Shown here one piece after another: positions 48,621 through 60,495 of a stretch of DNA of 64,000 bases. The notes under the pieces were generated by a model. The model saw only the letters and a list, made by a program, of their open reading frames with translations, did not search any database and was not told the origin of the DNA. This DNA is from Globisporangium splendens (taxonomy: Eukaryota; Oomycota; Peronosporomycetes; Pythiales; Pythiaceae). The first letter of the stretch is position 1; each line of letters opens with the position of its first letter. Location: contig VFIW01000048.1 in the NCBI GenBank assembly GCA_006386115.1, forward strand, positions 186,001-250,000. The letters are read 5' to 3'. The position numbers and the translations under genes are program-made.

Positions 48621-51164
48621 ATGGGCAACAAGCGCAGCGGCAAGCGCAAGGCAGGCTTCATCGGCTTCGAGTCCAATGAGATCGCGTTCATCGAGGATGA
48701 GATGGCGGCCATCGCTGCCGAGTACGGGCTCGAGATCGATCAGGACGTCGCCAAGCACGTGCACCAGCGCAACGACGCCAAGAAGGCGCGCCACCGCAAG
48801 AAGCAGCCCGCGCCACCGAGCAAGTACGGTCCGAGCGCCTCCACGACAGAGACTACGTCCAAGCGCAAGCGCATCGTGTTGCACTCGCTCCCCTTAAAGT
48901 ACAAGCAGAGCACGCCGATGCAAGAAGTGAACGAGCACACCGCGATCTACGAGATGCTCCGCGATGTGCTCCCGGATGGCGGCACGCTATCGAGCTGCGG
49001 CGTGCCAGGCTGCAATTGCCACCACGGCGGCCGCGAGATGGTGCTCGATTCGCGCACGAAGAAGGAGCACCAGACGCTCGAGAACGTGGATTTGCTGCGT
49101 GCGGGGCAGTGCAAACGCTGCCAGCACGGTGTGCTCCAGCACGCGATTGTGGTGCGCGACGACGGCGACAATGCGAGCAAACCGAGCGGCGGACAGCGGC
49201 TGTTCAGTGCGTTCTACCAGCTGATCCGCTTGGCGCGCGTCGCTGGCACGATCTACATGTCGCGCGTGTGGTCCAAGTCGGCCACGGAGCTGTTGAACGC
49301 GTTGCTCGTGCACGTGAAGACCCAGTTTTCGACTGGTGGCACGCAGAACGGACAGAAGACGATCACAGAGCTGCAGCACGAGCAGGAGGTGCTCGTGGAA
49401 CTGCAGATGCAGATGAAGAAAGCCGAGCAGGCCGCGGGCAAGAGCACGCGCGACGAAGCACCCATCCACTTGGCGTGCATCTTCGACCAGATGTACTTCC
49501 AGTGCTACTACGCGTCGATCGTGCTCTATGGACGCGCGTGTGGCGCTGTGCCAGCGCCAGACGTCTACTTTACCGATCTGGAGAACTTTGCACCGCAAGC
49601 GCAATCGCAGTTGGAGACGTTCCTCAACAACGAGCTCCAGGATACCGACATCCCGACCCACTTGGTCGATTCCTTGGTGCTCCCAAGTAGAGAAAACAAG
49701 CGACCAACGGCGCAGCAGTCCGTCACGCTGCTGGACATTTACCACGCGCGACTACGCGAGGGCATCCGACTGTTCTATGAGCAGGGCGTGGGCATGCATG
49801 GCGAAATGGACGCACTGCTCGTGAACCCGCACCTGATCGCATCGGCGCAGGCCACTGTCGCCAACAAGAGCAAGAAGAAACCGCAGAAGAAACACTACCG
49901 ACGAGAACGCAGCAAGCCAGCAGCTGCAACTGCTGAGAGCGACAAGCCTGGCACCACCAACAACGGACTCCTGGACGTGCCGGCGTACCCGTTGCTGGCG
50001 CAATGGCGCAACAACTGCCGAGACTGGTGCTGTCACCTGTACGCGTACGCGACGCCAACACCCGAGGCGCTGGGTGTGGTCTCGAAGTACGCGCCGCTCG
50101 TGGAAATGGGTGCCGGTACGGGGTACTGGAGTTCGTTGCTGCAAGTCCAGAAGACTGACATTGTCGCGTACGACAAGTGTCCACCATCGACGGACGGAGG
50201 CAGTGAGACCACTGAGCAAACTGGTGGCCGCGCGCGCAAGCAGGAGCGGAATGCGTACCACGGCCAAGTGCCACCGTTCTGCGCGATCGGCAAGGGCGGC
50301 CCCGAAGTGCTCAAGCAGGACGACATGAAGGCGCGCAACCTGTTTCTCTGCTACCCGCCGCCACACGATGACATGGCGTTCAACTGCCTGCGTTTCTTCC
50401 AGGGCGAGTATGTGATCCACGTCGGCGAATGGCAGGGGGATACGGGAGATCGCCGCTTTGAGAAAGAGTTGGAGACGCGATTCAACCTCGTGAACGAGCA
50501 CTTGCTGCCGAACTGGGGCAACTCGGCGTACAGCCTCACTGTGTGGAAGCGCAAGGCTGCTGATAAGCAGTCTACGTCTTCTGGTGCTCTCTGCACGACT
50601 TTATCGTGTTTCAAGTGCCAGAAGACCATTGCTGATGCGGCCGAGGAAGGCGAGGAGCTCAAGCGCTGCGTGTTCTGCAAGACGAACGTGTACTGCTCGA
50701 GTTTCTGCGAGGAAAGCGACCGGAAAGCGCACAGCGCCGAGCACGCCAAGCGGTTGATCTTCTTTGAGAACGAGGACGAGTTGGAGTTTGAGAACGATCT
50801 GCACTATGCGCCACTGGTGGTTGTCGCCGAGCTCGACACCGAGGACGCCGACAAGGTCGCACAGGTCTCGCGCAGCTGGAAAGAGATCACGGGCGGTACT
50901 GCAAATGATGCTGACGATGTTGATGAGGATGATATTAGCGAATATGATGAAGATGAAGACAATGACGACGATGAGGATATGAAAGATAGCGACGCGAATA
51001 GTGAAGACGACAGCGACGAGGATGGCAGTCAGGATGAGGATGAAGATGACGAGAACGACGAGAAAGAAGCACCGCGTCCTGTTGTGACCAAGAAGCCGCG
51101 CAAGGAGGTCGCCGTGCGAAAGCCCAAGCAGACTGCGTTTGCCTTCAATTTTGACACCAAGTAG
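48621..51164 (+). CDS. MYND-finger protein with methyltransferase-like domain
   Basis: 847 residues, single exon. The N-terminus is basic (GNKRSGKRKAGF). Two Cys clusters near residues 120-190 (CGVPGCNCHH; CKRCQH) may bind zinc. A domain with an AdoMet-binding-like start (VEMGAGTGYWSSLL, about residue 494) continues with LFLCYPPP and VIHVGEWQGDTGD, then LPNWGNSAYSLTVW, a pattern seen in uncharacterised protist methyltransferase-like proteins. A MYND finger follows (about 663-705: CFKC...CVFCKTNVYCSSFC...H). The last ~100 residues are very acidic and end in a basic stretch. Probably nuclear; substrate unknown. Confidence 0.75.
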   Translation: MGNKRSGKRKAGFIGFESNEIAFIEDEMAAIAAEYGLEIDQDVAKHVHQRNDAKKARHRKKQPAPPSKYGPSASTTETTSKRKRIVLHSLPLKYKQSTPMQEVNEHTAIYEMLRDVLPDGGTLSSCGVPGCNCHHGGREMVLDSRTKKEHQTLENVDLLRAGQCKRCQHGVLQHAIVVRDDGDNASKPSGGQRLFSAFYQLIRLARVAGTIYMSRVWSKSATELLNALLVHVKTQFSTGGTQNGQKTITELQHEQEVLVELQMQMKKAEQAAGKSTRDEAPIHLACIFDQMYFQCYYASIVLYGRACGAVPAPDVYFTDLENFAPQAQSQLETFLNNELQDTDIPTHLVDSLVLPSRENKRPTAQQSVTLLDIYHARLREGIRLFYEQGVGMHGEMDALLVNPHLIASAQATVANKSKKKPQKKHYRRERSKPAAATAESDKPGTTNNGLLDVPAYPLLAQWRNNCRDWCCHLYAYATPTPEALGVVSKYAPLVEMGAGTGYWSSLLQVQKTDIVAYDKCPPSTDGGSETTEQTGGRARKQERNAYHGQVPPFCAIGKGGPEVLKQDDMKARNLFLCYPPPHDDMAFNCLRFFQGEYVIHVGEWQGDTGDRRFEKELETRFNLVNEHLLPNWGNSAYSLTVWKRKAADKQSTSSGALCTTLSCFKCQKTIADAAEEGEELKRCVFCKTNVYCSSFCEESDRKAHSAEHAKRLIFFENEDELEFENDLHYAPLVVVAELDTEDADKVAQVSRSWKEITGGTANDADDVDEDDISEYDEDEDNDDDEDMKDSDANSEDDSDEDGSQDEDEDDENDEKEAPRPVVTKKPRKEVAVRKPKQTAFAFNFDTK

Positions 51165-51378
51165 TCTAAATTGCTACTACCTTTGAAATACATAGACGCA
51201 TGGTGAGTTTCGAGCCTTTCTTTACAGTGCAGCGATTGATTTTGTATCGGAGTCGAGTGAAAAAAGCGCAAATGGTCGATTCTACCTCAACCGAAACGAC
51301 TTTTTGCTCGTTTTCGTTTTGAAATAGGCACACTCGACTCCTACCTTGCCCCTTCGAAGGCTTTTAGAGCGCATAATA

Positions 51379-53001
51379 ATGACGGAGAACGACGTGAATG
51401 AGGATTCCAATGGCGTCGTCGTGACGCTCAAGCGCAAAGTGCGCAGCCTCGAGACGAATCTCCTCGAGCGGCGGCGCTGCGCGTGCACTTTGACGCGCGA
51501 TGGCCAGTTGGTGCTGGAGCTAAGTGACGACGATGTCGACGACGTCGTGCTCGACGACGAAGAGGGCAATGGCGATGCGGGACACCAGTCTTCAGCAGAG
51601 CAGCATCGAGACGCTGTTGCGATGGCTCAAGTTGACGAGAGTTGTCGTGGCAAATGCCGTGTGGTGATCGACCTGGGCGTACAGCTTCGCAGCCTTGAAC
51701 AAAAACGGAAACACAAGACACGTTGCGAACTCGCGTATGCTTTACGACCATCAAACACTTCAACCTCGTCAAGTGGAGGATTGGTTGTGCGCACGGAAGA
51801 GCTCATGGCGTCGTCGGCCAAGCACTGCCAGCAGTTCATCGACAGCGTCCGCGAAGCCGAACGACACGCTAAGCGGAAGCACAGCATGCGGATCGGCGCG
51901 TTGCTCGCTGCGTCTGCATCAAGTGGCGGCGGTGCGAGCCAAAGAATTTGCATGATAGAAGAGGAAACGCGTATCCCACTGAAGAATGCGGTCACGCAAC
52001 GTCGAGTCCAGTCTTCGCATGCCAGCAGCAGCTGTGGTGACAAACAGGACAAAGTGAGTCAGCCGAGTGCGACAGGAATGACGCCACAGCATGGCGACTC
52101 GCAAGTTCCCAACACGTTTGCGGCTGCTGCGCCATTTTCGTCCTCCACAGGTAGTGAGTATGCTGCTGGGTATCCACAACAGCAGTCCTCCTCCGACCAG
52201 GATCCAAAATACTGGCCATCTGTGGCGGACAGAGCGTGTGAGGTACGTAATGTCCTCCGGAGAAGGACAATTCGATGGACACAAACGCTCGACTAACGCC
52301 ATGCTCTTTGTGGCTGTTGTGTGGTTTAGTCGGATACGTTGGACACAAGCAACACATCCGAGCCGCTCGCCCTCATCGCTGCCAATCCTACTTTGAGCGC
52401 AAACAGCAGTCGCGTCATCGCCAGCAGCAGCCCCATGAACAACACCTTCAGCAACAGCACCGGCATGCGCAGCCATAGCGACAGCGTTGTATTGCCCACG
52501 AAGCCGCTGCCTGCAGATCTCTTCGCAAAACGACTCGCAGCAATTCGCCTGGAGGCTCGAGATGGAATTGGAGGAGCAAACGACAGCTACGACCGCTTGA
52601 ACCAACGAGACTTGGCGAGTGATGACGATGACGAAGAGGACGATGATGGAGTCACGGATCGATTTGGACGTCGGCGAGTGCGCATGGCGGCGTCTCCGAG
52701 GATACGAGCAACTCGAGGCACAACGCCACGAATTGCGCTTCCGCGACGTGCTCACACAGGATCAACTGCTCGACACCCAAGTATCAGCAACAATCGAACG
52801 GCGAGCAGCAAGTTCGTCGCTCCGACGCGAGGGGCAGCGAGCAGTAGACGACGGACTAGTTGCTCATCCTCGACGACGACTTCGGCAGCAGCGACGCTTG
52901 CGGCAAACCTGCATCGACTGCAGCGTCGTGACGATGCGTTTCCAACGGCTGCATATGACGATGCTGACGACGACAATGGGATCGACTCGAACCGCATCTA
53001 A
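51379..53001 (+). CDS. Uncharacterised coiled-coil/disordered protein
   Basis: Exons 51379-52242 and 52330-53001 (87-bp intron, GAG/GTACGT...TTTAG/TCG), 511 residues. I do not recognise a family. The N-terminus has a short predicted coiled coil (VTLKRKVRSLETNLLERRRC), an acidic run (LSDDDVDDVVLDDEEG) and a helical part with EAERHAKRKHSM. The C-terminal half is Ser/Arg/Thr-rich with another acidic run (SDDDDEEDDDG). Composition suggests a disordered nuclear protein; no function is proposed. Confidence 0.65.
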
Positions 53002-53082
53002 CACATAAAACACATTCGTCATCAATTCCAATAGGCTCTTCAAAACATAACACACGTTAGAGAAATCACTCCATTTCTGTGT

Positions 53083-54604
53083 CTATAGGAAACCGCTTCC
53101 AGTGCCATTCCAATGGCGTTGTTCATACTCCTCACTGAATTCCTTCGATGCCGACTCGGTCTTGGGCTCCTCGGTCGGTTTCTTGCTGGTCTGTCGACGC
53201 GGCATCGAACGCTGCGGCTGCTTCGTCGGCGTTCGCTTTATCCGCGATTTGTTCTTTCCATTGCCGCCATCATTTCCTGCTTCTGCCGTCTTCTCTTTGC
53301 TCTTTTCAGTCGTTGCGGACGGCACATTTCGCGACACGATGACCACGTCATCGCCAGTTTTCTTGATGATTTTGTCATCCTTTGACGCCGCAGTATCGCT
53401 CTCGAGAGTGACGACTTTGTCAATCGGAGCCTTCGATCCCGTCTCAGCGGTTGCTGCTTCGTCACTGCGCCAGATCCATGAGAGCCACCCTGGCGTGACT
53501 GCGTACATGAACGTGCTCCAGATCGCATCGCCGCTCTGCGCCTGGACGGTCTGGTCCTTGACGACAGTGCTGACAAAGTGTTTGGCGTGGTTCTGGATAT
53601 CCGCGCGACTGAGCACGTCGTGGACGGACTCACCGAGCGTCCGCGTCACATTTTGCTTGACGGGATCCTGCACGAACGTGTGCGCGAGCAGCTGCGCCAG
53701 GTTGCGCCGCGTTTGCTCGTCCTTCATGAGCTGGTCGATCAGCTGTAGGATGCTCTCCTTCGCCTTCGGGTCGAGCACCGTCACGCGCAGCAGCTCGACG
53801 ACCTGGCGCCGCATGTTGGCATCTTCCAACAGCAGCGACACCGTGTGCTTGGCAAGATTCGACACGTGCTTGAGCGTCACGGGGTCGTTCAGCGTGTGGA
53901 TGATCAGCCCGCGGAGCGCGTCGCGCGTCGTGTCCATCACGACCAGCTATAAGGGAAATAAGGAAGAGGTGGTAAGCATAGAGAAGCAGACCAATGTATA
54001 GATGCAGACACGTACTCGTTGAAGGAATTGCGAGGCTTGGTCGAGCACTTTCGGGTCATTAAGCACCGTTTGCACGATCTGCGATGCCAATTCCTACAAT
54101 GTACGCAGCATCACAAGCACGAAACCATTAGCTTTAGCGCACATATACACATAAAGCATCCGTAACATGACTCAAACGCACCCTGGTGTGGCTCTGGAGC
54201 GTCTCATCCTGGAGCGACTTGGACGCGACGTCGGCCGTGTGTTTGCTCACGCCGAGCTTGAGTTCAGGCGCGAACGCCATGAGCGCCACGCCCACGAAGA
54301 GCGTGCCGCCGAGCCAGAGCCACACGCGCTGCGGACGCAACAGGTGGCGGATCAGCTCGCGGTCCGGGACGGCGTCCATGTTGACGTTGCCGGTGGTGGT
54401 GCGCGGCGATGCAGCTGGTGCTGCTTCAGGCGGTGCGACCTGCTTGGGGAGTCCGCCGACACTAGGAGGACCACCGCTGCCGCTGCTGCTGGTGGTGGCG
54501 GATCGTCGCGACTGCTGCACGCACCGATAGACAACACGGCGGTGGGTGCCATTCGCTGCATGGAGCTGCCGCGCGGCCAACGCAGCGACGCGAGGAAGCA
54601 GCAT
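53083..54604 (-). CDS. Putative mitochondrial membrane protein with helical repeats
   Basis: Three exons: 54604-54182, 54093-54016 and 53946-53083 (introns 88 and 69 bp, all phase 0), 454 residues. The N-terminus (MLLPRVAALAARQLHAANGT) has the Arg/Ala character of a mitochondrial presequence. One membrane segment at about residues 94-113 (WLWLGGTLFVGVALMAF) is followed by ~200 residues of regular amphipathic helices containing repeated units (VQTVLNDPKVLDQASQFLQR, HTLNDPVTLKHVSNLAKHTV, VTVLDPKAKESILQLIDQLM). The tail is basic and Ser/Lys-rich. No named family recognised; likely stramenopile-specific. Confidence 0.75.
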
Positions 54605-55114
54605 GGGCAGATGGACTTCGAGTCGAAAAGTGCAAGGGTTGGAACACACACTGGCCTGTCGTAACGACTACGCTCAACAAAGAGGCTTTTATGATTGCAG
54701 TGACTAATATATAGCTTGTGTTATGCAAATTACACGCATGATACGCTTGATAAGTAGGGTATGAAAGAGGTTTTTGTTTCGGACACAGTGTGCATCCCTA
54801 TAAGTACGATGCGATGTTGAAAATGCTACCGTGACAGAAAAGTTCACCCATCTGACGCCATTTCAAAGTCGCAATGAGGGCTCCTGATGCACATGGCGGA
54901 AGGGGTACGAGACCATTTTTGTATTATTATTTATTGATCAGTGCTGCTGTTACACAGCACGGCTATGAGGATTGTCTGCATGAACACTACGATCACAGCG
55001 TCGTCGATGCCGTCACTCCTGGTCCGCTGCTCATGCTGCAGTGCATCCCCAGCGGCATCAAAAAATGACGACGTCCAACTACACCGTTGCCAAATTGTGC
55101 GCATTCAGGTCGAT
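54605..55114. other. Intergenic
   Basis: About 500 bp between two minus-strand genes; presumably 3' region of the RNase gene and promoter of the mitochondrial gene. Nothing else recognised. Confidence 0.5.
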
Positions 55115-55984
55115 TTACTCGTGCTCCGAAAACGCCGGGATGTAGATCGACGATTGCAAGCACGTGTCCTCCTTGAGGACGTGCTCTGGACACGCGCGAC
55201 GCTGGATGGGTACGTTCTTGCGGTCCTTGAGCCAGCACGTGAACACCTGCGAGAGCGTGCCGCCGCCGTGCATGCACTTGAGCACTGCCGCGGGTTGTGA
55301 GGACCCGCTGCCGAATGCGGCGCGCAAGTCGGCGATCGGCACGTACTCGCCCACGTTCTCTTGGACAAGCGTCGGCGTGTCCACGGTGCCGTTGCGGATC
55401 AGGTTGACTGCATGCGAGAAGTACTCGATCTGCGCAAGCCCTGAGCACGTGCCATGGCGCGTCCATTCGTGTTCCCAGAAACTCGGGTACTCCGGCGACG
55501 CGACACTGAACTTGACGTCCGGCCAGTACTGCGTGAGCGTCTCAAAGCCGATCTCGTCCTCGACTTGCTGGGCATCAAATGGCTCACCATCACAGAAGCT
55601 CGGCGGCGCGCTAGTCTCGCGTTCCGGCCAGAGTCCATGCAGCGTCAAGTGCGTCTTCCAGAACTCCTGTGGCTTCTGGCAGCCGGGATACACCTTCTCC
55701 TTGCCATGGCAGAACTCTGGCTGCCAGCTCTGCGCGAGCACGTATAGATCGAACTTGGTGTGTGCGTTCAATGGTGGTGAGGGGGATCCTTCTTCTCGTG
55801 GCGATACGAGGTCGACGATGTTGGCATCGTACACGAGCGCATGCAGGCGCTCCATGATGCTCGCTTCCAGCTCCGGTTGGATGGGTGCATTAAGCGGCAT
55901 GGCGTCGTCTGCAGCCACTGCGAGGGACGACGCGGCCAGCAGCGCCATGGACACGGAGGGCGTCATAGAGAGAAGGAGCTTCAT
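55115..55984 (-). CDS. Secreted ribonuclease T2
   Basis: 289 residues, single exon, ATG at 55984. Signal peptide at about residues 1-24 (VSMALLAASSLAVAA). Both catalytic signatures are present: CAS I LTLHGLWPE (His116) and CAS II FWEHEWTRHGTC (Glu173, His177). There are several Cys for disulphides. It cleaves RNA through 2',3'-cyclic phosphates outside the cell or in lysosome-like compartments. For an oomycete, roles in nutrient scavenging or interaction with a host are conceivable, but the sequence does not show which. Confidence 0.93.
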   Translation of the reverse strand: MKLLLSMTPSVSMALLAASSLAVAADDAMPLNAPIQPELEASIMERLHALVYDANIVDLVSPREEGSPSPPLNAHTKFDLYVLAQSWQPEFCHGKEKVYPGCQKPQEFWKTHLTLHGLWPERETSAPPSFCDGEPFDAQQVEDEIGFETLTQYWPDVKFSVASPEYPSFWEHEWTRHGTCSGLAQIEYFSHAVNLIRNGTVDTPTLVQENVGEYVPIADLRAAFGSGSSQPAAVLKCMHGGGTLSQVFTCWLKDRKNVPIQRRACPEHVLKEDTCLQSSIYIPAFSEHE

Positions 55985-56595
55985 GCGGAAACGGGTGTGC
56001 AGGCAGGCGGGCGGATTCGGATCTGCTTCTCTGCGGCTTCTTCTGTCGTGCGCATGTGCGAGGGGTTGTTTCTCTTGCGTCTCTGAACTCCGTTAGACAA
56101 TATCCATCATTCATAAAAGACGGTGGTAAGTTGTTCAAAGTAGCATTGGAAGGTGTGGTGGATAGATGAAGTTTGGATGGGTTGTGTCAGAAAATGGTAG
56201 ACTTCAACAAGGATCCTCATGGGTAGATCGGTGATCCCTTTAATACAACTGCTTCTTTTAGTAATAAGCTTTAAAAGTATTTGTGTGGCATCGCGCGTCA
56301 CACCACAATAACCTCACTGCGCGTACATTTGCAAATAATCAATTAACAACATACTAGAAAGTGGGAAAATCAACATTGTCACAGTCCAGTTAGATAATTC
56401 TCGTAAATTCGAGAGAGTTCCGCAGCAGTACTGTCGATCGTCGACTGAGTCCGCAGTGTGCGCCATTTGCACCCCCTTTCCCCACACAAAAAGGCAACCA
56501 ACGACACCACCAAAGGGGAGAAAGGATCGGCTGTGCGTCCTCCGTCGCTTTCTCTCACGCCCCCAATCGGCCGTTAGTTCTGAGTATTGGAGCAC
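55985..56595. other. Divergent intergenic region
   Basis: About 600 bp between the RNase T2 (-) and deubiquitinase (+) starts; AT-rich from 56100 to 56400. No gene recognised. Confidence 0.5.
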
Positions 56596-59500
56596 ATGGA
56601 CGACTCGACGCGCCATGGCGACTCTGCACACAAGAAGCGCGCAAAGCTGCACGACGAGCTGGCGCGGCTCATGCGCGACGAGCGCATGGAGGAAGGCGAC
56701 TCGTGGTTCCTCGTCGCGATGCCGTGGTGGGACCAGAAGCTGCACTTGGGACAGAATGGAGCGGTGAATGGTCATGCTTCTGCTGCTGTGGAAGACGAGG
56801 ATCATGCAGAGCATGGTGATGGCGATGAAGCGATGGATGGGGAAACGAGACGCGATGATGGTGATACAGACAGCAGCGAAGTTACGAATGAAGGACTCGT
56901 GGATCTGGAGTTTAGCTCGAAGAAGCGCAAATGCGTCGTGTTGAAGCCCATGCTGGTGCAGTGCCTCGTTTCTAGCTGGTAGTGTGCTGACGTCGGTGGT
57001 TGACGGCTGAACTGTGTGACTGTGTGTGGTTGCCATTGGGTTAGGCGGAAGGACGCGATTATCGTTTGGTCAGTGAGAGCGTGTGGAATCGCTTGTCGCA
57101 TGAGTTTGGCTGCGATTGGGAGATCCCGCGTGAAGTGGTCGCTCGCGGTCCAACTCGAAAGTTGGTCGTTGAAGTGTACCCCGTCATGTTCCAGGTACGA
57201 TTGCCACTGCTTTCATTGTGAATACGTTTGTTACACTTTGCATTGACGGGAAAGCTCACGCCGTTCTGTAGGTTTTCTATTGGCGAAGTGGCATGGACAC
57301 ACCTGAAGAAGCGCTTGACAAGCGAGAAAAGCCGATTGTGATCGCCGCGAGCGAATCGTCTCGCATTCAGGAAGTCAAGGAGCAGATCCGAGACGCGATG
57401 AAAGAGAAAGCACAGCACTTTTTCCCGCAGATTGCGCCGAAAGATCTAGAGCGCAGGGTGCAAATCTGCTATAGAGAATCCGAGACAGCGCCGTGGACAA
57501 TGCTGAACGATGCGATCACTCCTGCGGAGACCCCGAAGCAAGGTTTCCAATCGGCGTCGTCGTATACGAATCGGAATGCACAACCGAAAGCATCTTGCGT
57601 CTCAGATCTAGAGCTAGAACAACGCGATTACCGCTCGGGCAAGGAGAGATTTCATCATTTGCTCGTCGAAGCGCGTTACAGGAACGCAGGAGACCCTGCA
57701 GATTGGCGCAATGGGAAGTTCTACAGCGAGATCAAAGCCAACGAGTGGCGATACGAGCTAGTACTGGATCAGGTCATCGACGGACTGGATAGTGACAACA
57801 AATGGTGCGTTTGCCATTGCATGTTCGTTCTGGAGCGATCTAGTGACGCATTGATTGCTGACACGGTGCTATTCTGTTGTATGAATTGACCAGGTATGAG
57901 TCGAGAGTCATCGCTTTGAACGACAGAAGCGTGCGAATTCACTACCGCGGATGGACAGCGAAGTGGGATGAGTGGCTACCGCGAACCTCGGAGCGTCTCG
58001 CGCCGTTGCATACGAAAGTGCGCAACTGGCGAGCATTTGAAGTGGGCGACGAAGTTCAAGTGGGATTTCCTATCCCGGGTAAAAACTTTCCTGAATGGAA
58101 AAACGCGACTGTCACCGAGTTGGAGCGGTTCGAACTAACGGGGGCGCTGAAAATCAAAGTCAGGATTGATGACGAAGAGACGTGGATGGACGCGCAAGAC
58201 GAGATGCTGTGTGCTCCTGGGACTCATAAAGCAGTGAATGCTGTGACACTGGCCACGACAAGCCTGTACCCTCGCGCGACTCCCTCGCCATCGTACAACT
58301 CGTATGGACGATATGGAGACCGTGGACGTGACCATAGCTACGAATACGGACGCGGCAAGCCTGAGTTCAAGGGTGTAGTGGGACTGCAGAACCTTGGTAA
58401 CACGTGCTTTATGAACAGTATGCTGCAGTGTTTGATCAACGCGCCTCCTCTCAAGGAATACTTTCTGAAGGTGGACGAAGGAACAAAGAAAGCAACCTTC
58501 CAGAAAGATATCAATACCGACAACCCGCTGGGCATGAAGGGAATGATCGCAATGGAGTTTGCGAGTCTAGTTCGAAAGATGTGGGGTGGAGAGTACTCTG
58601 TTGTTTCTCCGACGGGATTGAAATCGGTCATCGGCCAATATGCTCCACAATTTGCCGGGTACCAGCAGCAAGATAGTCAAGAAGTGATGAACTTCCTGCT
58701 CGATGGGCTGCATGAAGACTTGAACCGAGTGAAGAAGAAGCCGTATACCGAGGCTGTCGAAGGCAATGGTCGCGATGACGTTGAGGTGGCGCGGGAAGAG
58801 TGGGAGGTATACCTTCGCCGTAACGACAGTGTGATTGTTGAAAACTTTATGGGTCAGCTTCGGAGTCATCTAACGTGCTCAAACCTGGACTGCGGTAATG
58901 AGTCGGTGACGTTTGATCCTTTCATGAGCCTTTCAGTGCCCATTCCAAACGAAGAGAGTTTGATCGTTCAAGTGCAGCTCTTTTGGGCGGACGGTCGCAT
59001 TCCAATGAAGTATGCCATTCGTTTGTCGAAGGATTCGAGCACGCTTCGCGATGTGAAAGATAAACTGAGCGAGTTGGCTGGCATTCCGTTCCAACGCCTG
59101 TTTTTTGTTGAGGTTTGGAAGCACCGCATTTTGAAAGCACTGAATGATGCGATGCTAGTCGAAGATCTTCGAGAAGAAACACTTCATGCCTACGAGCTGG
59201 AGTTGCCTGTAAGCGAGTACGAGTTTAGTTCGAAGAGCATCCAGCCTCCGGCTGCAGCAAAGATGGCGCTGAAGAGCATCGACAGCTCAAATGGGTCGGA
59301 CAAGCCCATGCGGTTGGTGGCTTTGCTGCACCAAGCGCCATCTGCTTCACCTATGGATGACCGATACAACGGTGGTGAAGATTTGGCAGAGGAAGAAGGG
59401 ATCCATGGGTCGAAGCAGCGACGAGTGGAAGTGGAACTTTTCAATACTCCGCTGTTAGTCTCCATTGATCGGGAGTGCACGAAAGCTGATGTGCACAAGA

Positions 59501-60353
59501 AAGTGTGGCAGATAGTGAAGCGGCTCGTGTCTTCAAGCGAGTCATCAGCAGATTCCTTTGGCTGTGAGGATAACCAAACGCTGCCTTACCGCCTTCACGT
59601 GAGTCAGCCGAATGGCACAGTGTCCATTATTCGAGACTTTGCGCGCTCAGACGAGCCAGCAGACTTGCCAGACCCCAACGAACGAACGCACTGCTTCACT
59701 GTGGAGTGGAGTAGACACAGGTATGCTATCGTCGTGTGATTTGTAGATGGGATCTAGTGTTTGGCTTTGACTTGATTGTTTTTGTGCTTTGCAGATACCA
59801 AAGGGGCTATGACGAAAGCTCTGCAAAGCGTATTGCGCTTCATGAATCTATGAAGAATCTGCGCATCTCCAGCAGTCCAAACAACGAGATCACCCTGCTG
59901 AACTGTTTGGCCAAGTTTACTGAGCGCGAACAGCTTGGAGAGACTGACACTTGGTACTGCCCCAAGTGTAAGGACCATGTGCGCGCGTTCAAGAAGTTCG
60001 ACCTCTTTTCGCTGCCGAAGATCATGATTTTCCAGCTGAAACGCTTTCGCTATGCGCAGAGCTCGTTCTACATGCACCGCGACAAGATTTCCACGCAAGT
60101 GACCTTCCCAATCGCGAGCTTGGACCTCTCCCAATACGTGATTGGGCCGCAAAGAAGTACTCCACTCATTTATGACCTGTTCGCAGTGTCTGAACACTCG
60201 GGTGGTCTCGGTGGTGGCCACTACACCGCAGTGGCAAAGAATCCCGAAAACCAGCGCTGGTTCAGCTTCAACGACAGCTTCACGAACGAGACAACGGCCC
60301 AGAAGGCTGTGACACCGCGTGCATACGTTTTGTTTTACATGCGTCGAGAGTAG
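56596..60353 (+). CDS. Ubiquitin-specific protease with DUSP and Tudor-knot domains
   Basis: Five exons: 56596-56955, 57045-57194, 57272-57804, 57894-59720 and 59795-60353; 1142 residues, every junction in frame. An N-terminal DUSP domain is completed by splicing (VVLKPML|AEGRDYRLVSESVWNRL...). A second globular region is followed by chromo-barrel/Tudor-knot-like sequence (VRIHYRGWTAKWDEWLP) and then the USP catalytic domain: Cys box GLQNLGNTCFMNS (Cys519), QQDSQEVMNFLLDGLHEDL, two CxxC pairs for zinc, and His box GGGHYTAVAKN (His1099) with FNDS (Asp1117). It removes ubiquitin from proteins. Exon 1 donor choice (CTG/GTGCAG) is by fit to the DUSP domain. Confidence 0.9.
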
Positions 60354-60495
60354 GTGCATCGGAAGACTAGAGGAAGAAGAAAGAGGAAAGCAACGCTCGA
60401 GGTATTTGTACTCTAGAGAGAAAATCGACAGCCAGAATGCAGATGAATACACGTGGCGAGTCCTTCTTCTTTCCTTCTGCACCTATTAATTGTTG

